From Nectonema munidae (taxonomy: Eukaryota; Nematomorpha; Nectonematoida; Nectonematidae), in contig JAUIRK010000745.1 of assembly GCA_030549495.1 (NCBI GenBank), positions 355,234 through 419,233 of the forward strand: 64,000 nucleotides of DNA, written 5' to 3'. Positions 12,001 to 27,000 of the stretch are shown piece by piece. Every line of letters begins with the position of its first letter. Positions within the stretch are counted from its first letter, which is position 1. Under the pieces are notes generated by a model. That model saw only the letters and a list, made by a program, of their open reading frames with translations, did no database searches and had not been told where the DNA came from. The translations under genes and the position numbers were made by a program.

Positions 12001-15000
12001 TCACAATTCTGAGCAATGTAGAGAGAGATATTTTCCTATTTTTTAAAAACCCTCTAAATTGCGCTATTTTTATATTTTACTATTATAAAATTGAGAGTAT
12101 ATTGGAATCATTAAAAAACATTTACAGTCAAGAAAAGTTTAAATATACTTTTTTCAGGTTTATTATCTATAACTTATACTATGGAAAATGCAATTGTTTC
12201 AAAATCAAAGTAACATAATTAATAGTGTACTTTATATACATTTTATTATTTATTAATTAGAATTATTTTGATTAAAAATATTTTTAAACAACTTTTTAAT
12301 AACATGTTTGGTTTTTTGAAAATCGTTCCTTTTAATATTTTTTTAGCTTAAAGTATTTATAATGGCGTGAAAATTTCGTAAAAAACCCAAACTTAAAAAT
12401 GAAAAAAGAATAGTCGATTGGTGTAAAACGCTCATGTGTGTCCAGCGAAGGTTAAGCAACATAACATCAAACGCATATATAACCCTAAGCTTGGGAAGGA
12501 TTCGGATAAATACATTGGAACACATAGAAAAACAAAGTTAGAAGAGCTTGAAAAACATGAGTCCTGAACTTTTAAGAAGACTTTTTAAAAAGCAGATACA
12601 TGTACAAAGTTTGTATTTTGAAAGCTGAAAAATTGGCATAAAATAAAATCGATAAATAAGCCAATTGGCCCCATTGTTGTCAAAATGGAGCTCATAATAT
12701 GCCATAAAAAATTTTATGCACATAATATGCCATAAAAATTTATTGGAAAAATTAAATTTTACTGTAAATATAAAAAAGGTTTTCCTAATATATTTACAAA
12801 ATGAAATATTCAAATATCTTGAATTACTTTTTTTCATATTACATTGAAAATGTTCTTATTTAACACATAAACCTTAAAATAAAGCAAAAAAAATTTTCAG
12901 GCAGTTTGGAAATTCATTCCATAAAAAAAAATTGGTTGGCAAATGTGTTTTCTGTCAAAAAATTTGAAAAGTGGAACAAGTCAACCAGTACACCTTTTGA
13001 TGTTTTTGATAAAAACTTCACTTAGTTTTGTAGGAAAATTTTGTTCATTTATTGATACCGATCCTACTCATATTTTTCGTTTTTTTACCAACGTTATTAT
13101 TGAAGAATCTAAAAGATATGCTTTTCAAAACAACAACCAAGAGTACGATTTATTTAGTGAGGAGCTGGATATATTCATTGAAATAATTATACTTTCTGGT
13201 TGTCATCATCTTCCCCACCAACATATGTTTTGGTGTAAGCAAGAGTACCTAGAAATACCACTTGTAAATTCCATGTCTTGAAATTGCTTCCAAATGATTT
13301 AAAAAACGTTCATCTTGTAGACAATGATAACATTGTTTTTGGAAATAAGGCAGCCAAAATTCAAGCTTTATATGATCATACAAACAGAGTATTGGTTTAT
13401 TTTGAGGCTTTTTAAGAAGTGTGCATAGTTGAACAAATGGTATCATTCTATGGTAGGAATTCGTACAAAATGTTTATAAGCGGTAAGGTGTGGGTTTAAA
13501 AATTGGATTTTGGAAACGTCTACTCGTTTTTCGGTATGAATCGAACTTTATACTGGGGCAGAAAACAAAGATAAAACAGTAATTTGCAATCTTATCAAAG
13601 AATCTGCGTTGAATCCTAGCTAAGATGACATCTACTTTGATAATTTTTTACATCATATTATAACTTCTTAAAGACAACGGTTTTAGAGCAACAGAAAGTG
13701 TCTACAAAATAGAAATGGAAACAAGGATGCGTCTATTTAGTAATTCTTTTGATTTAAGCAGTCTAGAGATGCCTCCATTGAACTCATTGAACTAAAAAGC
13801 AGAAGTTTTTTAAAGAAATTTTATCAAGAAAATTCTTCTTTACAATTTTACAAGAGTTTTCTAATATTTGTGATTTGGCAAAAAAAAAAGACTGTGCCTG
13901 GGGAAGCACTTCCTATTCTGAGCAATTTTTTATTGGAAAAATATTAAAAGTGCAAAAGAAATAGAATTACTGGTGAACAGTTATGAAACATTTTAACACA
14001 TTGATTCTGATATCGATGAAATATTAAAGGGCAGGCAGTTACGAAAGTCTCACTAAAAATTAACGTTGTATTTTATACACATTACAACAGAGTATTTTTT
14101 CTTATTTATTCTTTTTAAATTTAACACACGTTTTCTTAACAAAAGTCTTAAAAATAAATCTATTAATTAGTACACCTTTAGAATAAGACCTTTTTTGAAA
14201 TGAAAACGACATTAAAATCCGATACGCCACAGTCCACGTATCGATTCAGGTAAAAGTAAACATTTTTTAGTTTTCCGCTTAAAATTATTTATTTATCTTA
14301 AAACAAAGCAAAATTAGTTCATCATATCGGGCTTTTTTGTGGCCGCCTATTCTTAAAAGAAGGAAGGCATTTTTGGTCAGTAACGAAAAAGATTGAGCAT
14401 CTCTGAGATAGAAGGTAGTGATGCAATTGCACACAAAGTTATTCAACTCGATATAAGATTGAGAGCTGAGCGTGTAGGTATAATGTCGGATAATAATGGG
14501 GGTGTGCTCATTGGACAAAAATTCTTTAAAAAAAAATTATAATAAAAAAGCGCCCCTGATGATAATATTGCTGTTTGTAGTGAATGGCTATGAACTAGTA
14601 TAATTTTTTCTTCATTTCAACCCTTTGCCAATTCAAAAACGCCTTTTTAAGGTATTCGTAATTATAGGAGTCAGAGAAGGGTATTTGATTTCAAACTGCA
14701 TTTCCATTCCTATCATGGCTTTTATGAGATTCTTCGTCCTTCAAAACATAGGGGATCTCTACAATTTCAACTACGACTGCGCAACCCCGGTATTAACGTA
14801 ACCGAAAAATATTTGAGTGACAAGCAGAGGAAGACTTACTTTTATGTTTTTGTACGTCTCAGAGAGAACATGTGAATTGAGTGAATCGTTTTTGATGCCG
14901 ACAATGAAGTTGAAATAGAGCGTGTGAAAGTTGTGCTCAATACTCGCTCTATTCATCACAACGTAGCGCGCAATCCACGGAATGTACTCCTCTTGGATTA

Positions 15001-18000
15001 AAGGCTGCATTTCTTGTGTCTGAAAAGTTGTTATCAAGAAGGGTTAGTTAAAGTTAAGTGTAGTGGTTATTTGGATTCCAGGGCCCTAGATTTAGTGAGT
15101 AAAAATAATGGTCGGGAAAGCTAAATCAATCTTGTTATTCAATCGCCTAGAGGTGGTGTGGGCTACTCGATTGAAGAGGGCAGGATCAGCAGCCTGGAAA
15201 GCACGAAAGTCGCTAAGTAGTGTTTTATAAAAGTTGTGTTAGGACTAGCATATTGTGTATTACTCAACGTTGCCGTTAAAAGGGAAAGCACTGAGAAGAA
15301 TGTAGAGGATTGTGAGTTTAGTTTAGGGCCTATGATAAGGAATGAAGGAGTAATAACATTTTGCAATGTTGAAGAGATAATAGTTAATGAAAAACAAAGA
15401 TTGAGATAGCTTCGTCTCACAAATAGCAAGCCGAAAGAAGAGTTTTAAGAAAGTATTTTGAGGAACAAGGAAAGGGTCCCTCTCGCTACGACACTCACTC
15501 GATATTAACATTAACATGATTTACGAAAGTTTGAAAAATACAAGGTCGCGTTCTTCGTTTTGATCTTTCATACATTCTTCTATGCCCTAAACTTTATCTA
15601 CGTGATAATCCGCGAAAACGTTCATTTCTGTATAAAGGAAACTCTGTTTGGGTCCCTAAACGACCAATATAGACGATAAATCAAAATTACTTTTTGAGCG
15701 ATGTTTGATTGCGAGAGGTTGTTATAGATGAAGGCAATTTTGTCAATAACTTTTTCAGTTGGTGTAATCATTTGTTCCTGGGTGAGGGTTGGAGTTGAAG
15801 AAGCTGCTGAATAGGAGAGAGTGACAGCCTGTGCAAAAAATGAAACGTGTAAAAGATAAAAACACTAGAAAAGTAAGAGCTTTGCCTTGTTCTTTTGAAG
15901 AAAGTGAATGATGGGAGGAGATACGGAAATGGGAGGTAGAGGCTTGAAGTGATGGGAAGAGTTGATGATGACTCTGCTGGGAGAAGCTGTGCTGGAAGAA
16001 ATGAGGGGGTCTTTGCCTTGAACACCCGCCTCAACGTACTCTATCAAGTGAGATGGAAGCTGCCGAAAATGGGGAATCTGCGTGATGTGCATGCAATACT
16101 GACTGTACTCTTTCAGGCGTTCTTTGAAGGCGTCCAATGCGGTTATCTGAAAATTAAATATCATTTCTTCCATTTGAGACACTTGAAAAGAAGAGTATCT
16201 ATGCACAGAGGCACCTTGATAGTTTCCTGTAACTATTCTGACGGAATAATTCGTTATGAAGGATAGCGACCCTTCAGACAAAGAAGAGTTACGATTAAAT
16301 TCGAAAGCAAGACTTGGAAGAATCACATGTATAGACAACGTTACGCTTTACTGCTTATCTGTCGTGTAATAATAATACAAGCTGCACAGTGTGAAATCTA
16401 TTACGTAACTAAACACGTTAGATCTAAAATGTGCCGCCACACTAGTGTGATTACTGGAATTGAAAGTTGCTTTATAAATCTTCTCTTCATTTTCTATATC
16501 AAGATTTATAACGGAAGAAAATTAAAATTTTTGACGAACGAACTCAATGAGTGAAATAGAAGAATGAAAAATGTTTTAAAAATAGTTTACGAGCCTTTTC
16601 AATTGCGCATCGTATTAATCGTAGACAAAGGCCCCATGCTAAGTCACTGCTTTCATAGGCCCACTTAGAAATATCTACTAAAATGAAATCAAATTTCACT
16701 CTCCAAAATTTTGTACGTAAAGCCAAAAAACATTTGTGATGAATGGAAGAATTCATTGAAAGGGCAAATATTTTGTAGCTCAACAGTATGGCCGTGATGA
16801 CTTAATCTACGTAGCAGATAGAATAAGATTGCTCGCTGTGGTGTAGAATAAGCAAGATTTGGAAGCTCAATCAAATATAAATAAGTGGTTTGTTCAAAAA
16901 TATAACTTTAAAAATCTTAAATCTCATTTCATTTTTATATATCTTTGTATTTGTTGTCGCTGAAAAATAAAATAAAAATTGATACGCCAAAGTAACGAAG
17001 TTTGTCGTTTTTAGGGGACTTGAGAGCATCGAGGACGTATCGAAGGGCAATGGCTAAGCCCACGTAATTCGTGATGCCTTTATCGATCAGGCCGCCAAAG
17101 AGACAGGCTGTGGTGTGCAGTTCTTTATCTGGGTAGGTGGAGAAGAAGCGGTACTCGTCAAACAAATTACGAATCATGCACGCAAACACTTCCTAAAAAC
17201 AAATGAACGTGTAATCAGCAGCCGCATTGCCACGCTACCAAAAGATCAAGTATTTTGAACGCAGTAAACCCCTTTTCTCCTTTGAAAACAACGAAGCCCA
17301 TTGCGTTCCCCGCACTAAAGTCTTGAGTGAGCGCGACCGCATGCCCGAAAACTTTGCGAGAGGGTAAAGAAAGATGAAATGCGGGTATAATTATTTTGCT
17401 TTGTCTATATACAATATCTTCAAGGTACAAGTATAATGTCCATGAAATTAAAAGGCAAAGTATCGATATGCGCACTTTAATCTTGATTTGCACTATTTTG
17501 CTAAAAATAACATCATGTTTATATTGAAGAAGCTACAATATTTATAATTTTGTTTAACACTTGTACAATTTTTCAGACATGACCGTTATTTATGTGACAG
17601 TCCATCAAGCGCATAATTTAGACTTAGTACAAGAAAAAAGTTTTGAAAGAAAATTAGATAAAAATGGCACAATGAATTTAAGGATCTTTCAGATTATTTG
17701 TCGTTAAGATGATCTTTTTAGCTTTTCTATAAAATAAAGATACACGTGAAAAGGACGATATCTTCAAAACGCATCAGAACAAAGTTAATAAGTAAGAAGA
17801 ACTGGGCGCTGATACATGAATAAATTGACGAATTTTGAAATTCGGTTTAAATAACATACCCGTGTTCTGAAATCCTTTTAGCGCATGGACCAGTGGCTGG
17901 AGCTCAAAATTGATGGACACCACAGTAACATTTAAAAGATTTGGGATTCGGAGTAAACAGACTATTTAACACTTTTCTTTAACAAGTTTTTAATATTATG

Positions 18001-21000
18001 ATTTTGAAGTTGATAAAACCACAATTTTAACTGAACACTAGTTGTATATATCGTATTTCAAAATACTCTATTATTGCAATGAACCATCCAATATATCATA
18101 ATGGACGCGAGTTGAGAAACACTGACTTAAGGTGTTTGAGATTATGAAGACGTAAAATCATTTTAGACGCAAAATCGTGCTTTAATTTATTAAGGGTTTT
18201 ACAAAATGTTGACCTATGCAGAATGGACTTGGACGAAGATTGGCGTATACAGTATCATTTTAAATTCTGTTCAAACCGTTTAAAATTTTAAGACCATTTT
18301 GTAATGCACACACATTTTGCAGTTTAATGTGTTCCTCTTTTATTTCTTTTAGCAATTTCATTGAGTGACATATATAGATACTACTGATATATTAATCACA
18401 TACGCTGATAAAATGTTTAAAAATCAGTTATTTGTCTTGGATAGGGTTGAAATGAGATGTTTAAATGATTTAAGCGTTTGGAAAGTAAGTAAAAAAAGAA
18501 TTTGTTAATGTTACAAATGAGGCACTTAAATGTTGTTCGCATTTTGCGCATTCTTACCCTTTGGCTTTTGTTCTTGGAATCTCTGTACTCTTTGAGCATG
18601 GATAAGAAATCTGAAAGACTCATAGTTGCGTGAGGCGGCTTATTGTATATCCTCTTGAAGTAGATATTTGCTTCTTCTTCAATGTCATCCGAAAAATTTA
18701 AGTTGGTGTCAGGGAACATTGCGGACAAATCGAAATTCGGCGCTAAATAAGAAAAATCGTGATAGAGTGGGAAAATACATGAAAATAGCTTGCTGCATTT
18801 TCTGTTTTATACGAAAGCTTCGCCTATTTTCGCAACAGCGAGCAACAAACGGTGTAAAGACATGCAAACATTAATGTTTCTAAAATTTGGAAGCTTAGCA
18901 AATTTTAGTCACAAGATAAAAATACGCTTTTTTCTGTTTAACTCGCCAGTGAACTAAAATTCAATGACACGCTAAGCAATAGCGTCATTAATATCACTCT
19001 AAAGAGTTTCATTGGTTAAAGCTCGCCTTTCCCCATTTCTATCACATTAGTTAATTACGCTCCGTTTCGCTGTATAAATGTTACTCTGAATTAAAAAGTT
19101 TTTATATGCCGAATTACACATGACATAAAATAACGAATTTGTATTTCTATGTTTAATTGTCTGTAAGAGAAGTGAGGAAAAGGGGTATGATGTGGATTGT
19201 AAAGCACGCAGGCAGTACTTCCAGTCTTCTCTCTTCAATGAAAGGGATTTCTTGATATCATCATATGAAGCGATCAAGTCGGAAGCAGGTGCGCCTATAT
19301 ATTTTAACGAAGATGAAACGGAATGTGAGTTTTTTAATTTCAGATCTTGAAGCTAAAAAAGTTAGTCATGGCTCAACAACAAATCTTCTAGCTCCTCTTT
19401 GATTTGACAGAAAAATGAATTTGAAAATGTGTTATTTTTGATTAGGGTTTAGAAGGCGGTATGGAAACTCTTGTACCAAGGTACTTAGTTTACATGCAAT
19501 GAGTATAAATTGAAACATTTTAGTTATGTAACTAGCAGTGATTCGTCAGCCAAAATTTCATTAAATCTCTTGAGCTTTCACATTAACTCTTTAACGTAGA
19601 CAATCCTTGTTATTGAAGATAAAAATTTCAGCATTAAAATCAATAAATAACTAAATGATCAGATGCCTAGTTAATAACACCAACACTAATTCAATCTACT
19701 GCGTAATAGAAATGGCTGGAAAATGAAAGTAGCGGGCGGTGATAAACTGCACGCGGAGAAATCATACAATGCAGTGTTTTCAAAAGCATGTGTTAATGGT
19801 GTAGTAAGGGCTAGGTCTTTCTATTGACATTAAAAGAGAGTGCAAAAAAGTGTTGCACTTCCCGAAAATTAAAAAGATAGTGCGCTCTAATGCAAAATGA
19901 AGACAAGTAAATTTGGCTTACTAAAAGATTGCGGCGATGAGAGCATCGAAGTGGTGAACTGGTTGCCAGTCTGAGCTAAATTCAAAGAACCCACAAGTGA
20001 TAAGAAAGAGGAGGAAACTGGTTCGCTCTGTGAAATAGCAGACATTGCGGATGAGGAGTCACATGGTAATTCTACTCATAAATGTATATATATTTATATG
20101 AAGAGGTTGGACACGAGTAACAACACCAGATAATTTTTAGCAATCTTCCAAAATCCAAAAAGGAAGAAGAGTGCTACAACCTCTGGTATTGCTGTAACCG
20201 ATTATACTATAAAATATTAAGCTCCGATAAATTATACTTTGCATATGAAAGATATTTTCTCTGTGTTTCAGTTGATGTATATTGAATAGGCAAAACGCTA
20301 TTCGGTTACTCCTTTAAAATAAATCAAAGCCTGCTACGCGTTTCATTTAAAATGGTAAAAATACACTTTCTTCCGATTTTGCTAATATTTAATTTTTTCA
20401 ATGAGGTTATGGCTGTTTTCAATAGTTGTGAGTAGTCCTTTGTGATATTGTGGAAATTGCTAAGCAATTTTAAAAAATTGGATTAGTTAGAATTATTTCT
20501 ATTTAATTCATAGTATGTACAAGAAGGTGCATATTACAATATGATCAATAGTGCATCTAAGCTCGACTGATCCAACCAACTTAAAATGGAAGTGATGTAC
20601 TTAGTTTCAAATCTTTGAGCATACCCAACGATCATCTTTTTCGCTGAATCATCAATTGCGTAAGGAAACTATTTATCAGAACATGTGAAATTATATCAAC
20701 CTTTTAAAAGGAAATAAAGTAAAATGAAGGACCATTTCCTCAATGCAAAAATATCTCTGTTGAGGAAGCGCCCTTTAAAGCGACCAACTGTATGAATGCA
20801 CTCAACGACCAAAATAACAGAGCAAGTAGCAGCAATGAGACCTAAATTTAGACTGCACACATCACTCTTCTTGGAAATGACAAATTATATAAAGCATGTG
20901 CTTTAAATTCATTCTAACGCGATAACAGCAATACGTTCTCGCTTTAGTTGTGCTGTGAATTAACAAGCATCTTTTGAAGATCCCCCAGACTTCAACACTT

Positions 21001-24000
21001 CGTCCATTTCAAAGGCAAAATGAAGAAAAGCTAAATTTGTATTGAAATTTTATTCTTTTTTCACCCATAAGACAAATTGTATTAAAAATAACACAATGCA
21101 TTTTAAATAGTTCGTTTAAAACAATGATGTGTAAAAGTTATGAGTACTCTAAACGTTAAAATTCGTTATACGACCATTTTTATACGGACTAAGTACAATT
21201 CATTTCTAACTCAAAGAAATAAATTATTTTAGAAATAAGAATAAATTTTATTTTTAGAATAATTCAAATCGATTCTCTATATCAGAAATTTGATTTACAT
21301 CATTATTTGTGTTAAACTGTTAGCAGTTTTCACTAATCTAAAATAGACTGAGAATAAAATTTATTAACTTTACCTGGTATATTTTTTAGTTTTTAATATA
21401 GATAATAATGAATGATAGAACACCCACCATGATAATATTCAGGAAATAAACATTCCATAAAGATTCGCTTTTCTATTATATCTTCTTATGTTTGGATAGC
21501 GTGAAAAAGCAAAGGAAAATTTAGAAAGTACCTTTATTTGTCATGATGTTTAGCATTACGGAGAAGTCATTGTTTGCGCGAGGAATGGAGACAGAGTTGG
21601 TGGAATTTCTCTTCAAGAGTAAAGGAGGCAGTCTGGAGGTGGAGGAAACAGGGGGAGTCTTGCTCAACATTTGATTGTGGTGCGAGGCAATTGATATGAA
21701 GTATAGGACGGAATCTAGAAGGTCGGGGGAAAGTGAGGCCGATACCGCTTGCAAACACGTGATAATCGTAGAAATGATTTCTGGTGAGTAAAGGGAGGGT
21801 GTTTGTTGCTGTTGTTGTTTAAGGGAATTTGATTGGCTTTCAGAATCACTTGAAGCAAAAAAATGGGGACAACGTCTTTTCAGGTGCATCAACAAGGCAT
21901 GGATGAAAGACTCGCCGTTATCACGAATTTTATCTGTTAACCATTTTTCAAGCTTCAAATAATCACGTCTAGAGGCGAGACAAGCAAGTTCAATTCCAAA
22001 GGAATAAGGATTACAATTCAAAAGATAAGAAAGAGCCTAAACATGAGAAATTTTAAATAATTGAATAAAGATTTTATTCAATAAATAGCTATAAATATCA
22101 TATGACATTATAACCCAAGCGAGAAAGGTAAAATAAAAAAGGAAAATATTGCACTATTTTTGAGTAATATATATAATCTACTAAAGAAGCCATTATATCA
22201 GCCGAAAGTGCAACATAAGGTATATAAATAAAACTGGGAGTAATTTATTCATTCTTGCGGATTTTCTCTTCTATGTTAAATGAAAATAATGCAGCTTGAG
22301 ACAGACGTTTCTCTACTAGAGACTAGACCAGTGATTCTCGATGTAACGACTTTTCATCACACATTACGACGCATTTGAATCTGTCTAATGTTAATGAATA
22401 GTGCGAAATGAATTTCTTGAATTCTTTTAATAAACTTAGCCTAATCAATGAAGTGTTTTCACTTTTCAACTCTTCTACCGATTCAAATTTTTTTCCCACC
22501 CTCCTGTCTTTGATATCGTTGTTATTCTCTTTCTATATTTTTTACGAATCTTTATTCCAAATTTGTTAAAAGATAAATTTGCGAACTGAATGCTCATCAG
22601 TAGATCTTAACCAACAGGAAAAGGAGGGTGAAGAGTTGCTGGGATTTGAGTAAAAGGTCTTCCATTTTAGTTATCCATATAAAACCTTGTGTATCCTCAT
22701 CTGACTTTTTTTTATCATATTTATGATAAGCATTTATCTTATTTTCACTTCTAATTCACTTTTCTTCAATTTACGTTTTTTCATCACTGGACTCTTATTG
22801 AAAGTGATTCATCTCGGTGGAATGCTTTTCCCTTTGAACGTTTTCATTCAGGGGTCCTTTGCTTTAACGCGCAGCATGGTCTTTTAGTTTTTTCATTTTT
22901 CAATTTTCCCACACACCAAATATACACAATGAACCGTAAATGTTTGATTGATAAATAAATTTTCACCATACGACGCTACTTAATCACACATCGTTTAATA
23001 TCATTCGAAAGTTAAACACCTCGTGGGTAAACATCACAATGAAGAAGTACACGTGATACATTTTCAAAGCAGTGATAATGATGATGAAAAGTCGAGTGAT
23101 GAAAAGAAGTATGATGAGGTGACGAGTGATGAAATGTCACTTAACCTGATTTTAAACCTTTTTTACAAAAAAATTTCGTGGACCATTTAATACTTAACAA
23201 AATATTGTCTGTACTGACAGCTCTAATACTTTATGGGTGTAATTTTGAAAATTGAGAAAGAATTTTATTCTAAAAAACAAAAAATTGACAAAAAAAAAAG
23301 GTATAAGCTTTGAATTGTTTGCTGAATTCTCCTCATACACACAAAACGCTACTACTTATCCTATTCTTTTTCAGTTATCGTATTAAATCTTTAAGGAAAT
23401 TTTGATCTGTCTTGTGACATTTTAATTTTATAAAGCTCGCATATTTTTGCGGACCCCTAATCACTAATTTTTTATGCAGACACTTGAACATTTTCATGGA
23501 GCGCAAAGGTTGCACATAAACCACGTAGACTAAAACATATAAAGAATAAGATATATGGTATTCTATTATAGCAATCGAAAGTGATGCTGTCACCCACGTA
23601 GAACTAAGTGATGTTAAGAAGAAATTTGTTATCATGAAAATGCACAAAAGAAACATTACCTTGAGTTCTTGTGCAATATCAAGAATCCTAGTCAATCTCG
23701 TTGTGTCTGACGGATCCTTCAAATACCACTCGGTCATAGCGTGCATCATCAAAGTTCGCGTGATGTTGGAATGGTACTAAAAGGAAAAAAGAGATGTAGG
23801 ATTAGAGAGTTGAAGATAGAAGGAGGAAAGTACTTTTAGAATCTCTCCACACTCAAACATAACAAGCTCATAAATATTCCTCCACCAAAAATCGACACAT
23901 ATGAAGAAACATTATCAATTAAATTAAGACATACACTTGCTCAACTTAGAGCCAACAAGTCACCATTGCTCCGTGAATATCTTCACAAGATAAATCCAAA

Positions 24001-27000
24001 AACACATACAAATCCGCTCTGTCCAGTTTGCAATCAACACCCACACAACACTCATCATTTATTTAACTGGCCACACATTCTCACGACACTCAAACCCATT
24101 CGCTTATGGTCAAAGCCATGCAAAATAGTTAATCTACTTACTTTGTGGGGAAACCGTTTAGCAGAAGCTTGGATCTGACTCCTTTGTATGTATTATATAT
24201 ATCATATTATTATTATGAATAGATATATATTATTTCTAGCCATATGTAGAAGCCTGCAAAAAGCCAGCAGTACCTTATGGTGGATTTTTGCGGGTTGGAT
24301 GAAATTACACTGGTTTATCACTGCTGCTGCGAAAGTGTAACAAAATTCTACACTTTTCCGCGAGAGTATTTGCTTTTATGGAAATACTCTCTCAGTTCCT
24401 TGTTTTGAACTGATAGATTGCACTCATATAGAGATAGTATAATCTAGGGGCTAACAACAACAACAAGGTACGCGAACTTCCTTCTAGTTCAGTGAATTTC
24501 AAACTGATGTCCGCGGTGCCGCGAAGAAGTTAGATTGTGATGAAGAAGGGGACACTGAATGATCGTTTTTCACAAAATATTACACCCATATTGAGTCATT
24601 TGCCAATAAATCACATTTAAAAGGAATAAATAAGTTGTTCTTTGAATTGAGTACTATTTTTTTCTTTTATTCTTTTCATGCCTAATTTGTAAATGTGCAT
24701 TTTCCTTGATGGCTAAAAATGAAATATGACGATTCACACTTGAAATTTTGTTTTACTGCATTAACGGCTGGTGGAGAAGAGGAACATAACTGTTCTTTGT
24801 GTTATGAAGTGTTAGCATCCATTTTTTAAAGCCCGTCAAGTGAAGCATGCGCTGGTAGTGAAGCACTCGAGTTAGGTAAACAAAATTATTGGTTCAACGA
24901 TTGCACAAATTCATGTTTGATAAATAACACAGGAATGTTTTTGCAAGGTTTGAAAAGTTTCAAAAAAATATTTGTTGTCAAAAAGTCCCACAACATAGCA
25001 GAACAACAGTTGATATAACCTTGCTGCAAAGATATAAATATTTTATAGACTCTCCCAAAGATCTCTACGACAAATCTCGCATATGCTTGAAAGGATGAAG
25101 CAAATGCATAGAATATTATTGTATAGGATAAAATATTGACACCCTCTCACTTAAATCAAAGCAAGGTGTCCTAGAAGGGGAGAGAAGAAGGTCTTCTATG
25201 TCGCAACTGATCCTAAAAATTTAATTGGGGGTGTGAAAAGTTACCTGGTTGTGCCAAGCGTAGTGGAGAATCACATTGGAATTGTGATTGGAGACTAGGA
25301 AAAGGGGCAAAATGGCAGAGATGAGATCTTGACCAAGAAGTGTGAGGGGTTTCGTCGTTTGCAAAATTCCCAAAGCAATCACATCTGGGATTTTGTGTAA
25401 TGGCGCAACGAAAATTTCTTTTACTTTTTGATAGTGTCCACGAGCGGACAACTCCAAAAGGGCTTCTATCATGTCAAGGGACTTCCTATTAAACAATAAA
25501 ATTTAAAGAAATATTTTAGCAAAGTCATCATTTATGCCAGCATGGCCTTGAGAAAATTTTGAAAACACTAGATAAAAAGGGTTATGTATATCGAAAAAAA
25601 GAGGGAGAGGGTGCGGGTGTACATAAACTCTTAAAATTTTAATAGATAATTTAATCTTTACGATATGAAAAGTGTATTGAAGAGAAAGGCAATCAGTCTG
25701 AGCACTTGGTGTTAATTAATCATTCTGAAATTACCTCAAATATGATTTATTTTATTGAAAGTTAATTGTGTATGTTTTGGGAATTTTAGTGCCAGAATCT
25801 TATGTGTGTTCAATAAATTGAAGGAGTTATAACGATCAGAGTCATTATTTTGCGACGCCCTCTATATTTGCAAAAAGATGAATTTTTGAACACAAAGCCT
25901 TTACTACACGAGGCACTTAAGTCTACACTCCAGCTACTCGAGCACAGTGAAACTCAAAATATTCAAGATGCCTGACATAACCTCTTTCTTTCTTTTCTTC
26001 ATTTATTAGTTTCCATACATTTTTTTCTATAGTGTGCCGGATGTGTAGGTATATCTTCTGCTTTCGGAGTCGAAGTCAAAAAATATATCATCGACTCCTA
26101 CTCCACACGCAAAAATGCTATAAATCGCTTTCCAAGTAGCTAAGATTTTGTATATCTACTCTATATATCAAACACATACATACCATTTTCAAGTATGCCC
26201 AAATTTGTGGTGATGCTCATTTTTTATCAAAATAAATTAAACATGTCAAAAATAGATTAAACCTGTCAATCAATGTGAAATATATAAATTTGAAAATAAA
26301 TTCTACTTGCAGCTAATTATTTTTTAATTTATTTAACAAGCCAACTTGAAATATTTCATTCGTCAGCAAATTAGGTCGATACGACCTCCATCATTTGGCT
26401 ACAAATTCCTTATCACCTGATAGTCTCTACATCATTTCTTTTATACTTTTATAGTATGTAATTTTACTATTTATTCTATGATGATACTTTCTTAGTAGCG
26501 CTTTTTTTAGAAATTTATTTTCTTCAAAGTGTGTTTGAAAAAACTTGTTTAGGGATTTATTTTGAACAGATTTTTTCCTCTATCAAAGCATTCTGATTAA
26601 AGAATCTTCTTGATGATCTTTAAATGTACATATAATATAAAGCCGTATATTATATCTTAAAAATCACACCACTTTCGACTTAGACTTTTTGACGCTCCCT
26701 CTCCTCCATTACCTTTGAGCGCAATATATGGATGACCCCTAGCAGACTCTCCAAATGTGCTTGGTCAGTCAGGAGATAATGACAAAAGGTTTTCATTGTA
26801 GAAGTATAAACTTTTCACTACTGCACAAATTCCAACTTAAATCATCAGATACACAGAAAAAGTACCTTGTGTATAGAGAAAACAAGAGCGAAGCAGGAGC
26901 ACCTGAGAAAGTGCTTTGCTCATTCTATCACTCGAATAAATGACTAAGCAATGAGCATGCATCACAAAGAGCGTATTTATGTGGAAAAAGTGAAAATCAG

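Noticed and set aside
11939..14400. Pairing CAGGGATGCTCAACC (11,939) with gagcatctctg (14,387) as one hAT element
   Set aside because: The flanking 8-bp sequences differ, and the interior carries a piggyBac relic rather than a hAT.
15163..15517. Overlapping minus-strand open frames between CNOT1 exons 16 and 17
   Set aside because: No similarity to CNOT1 or any family I know. Exons 16 and 17 join in phase 0 without them.
19047..19330. Minus-strand open frame ([18 protein letters not shown]) as an extra CNOT1 exon
   Set aside because: It has no similarity to CNOT1, and exons 12 and 13 already join in phase without it.
22329..22800. CAGTGATTCTCGATG at 22,329 and catcactgg near 22,788 as a small hAT MITE
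   Set aside because: The inverted ends match poorly and the 8-bp flanks (gactagac, gactctta) are not duplicates.
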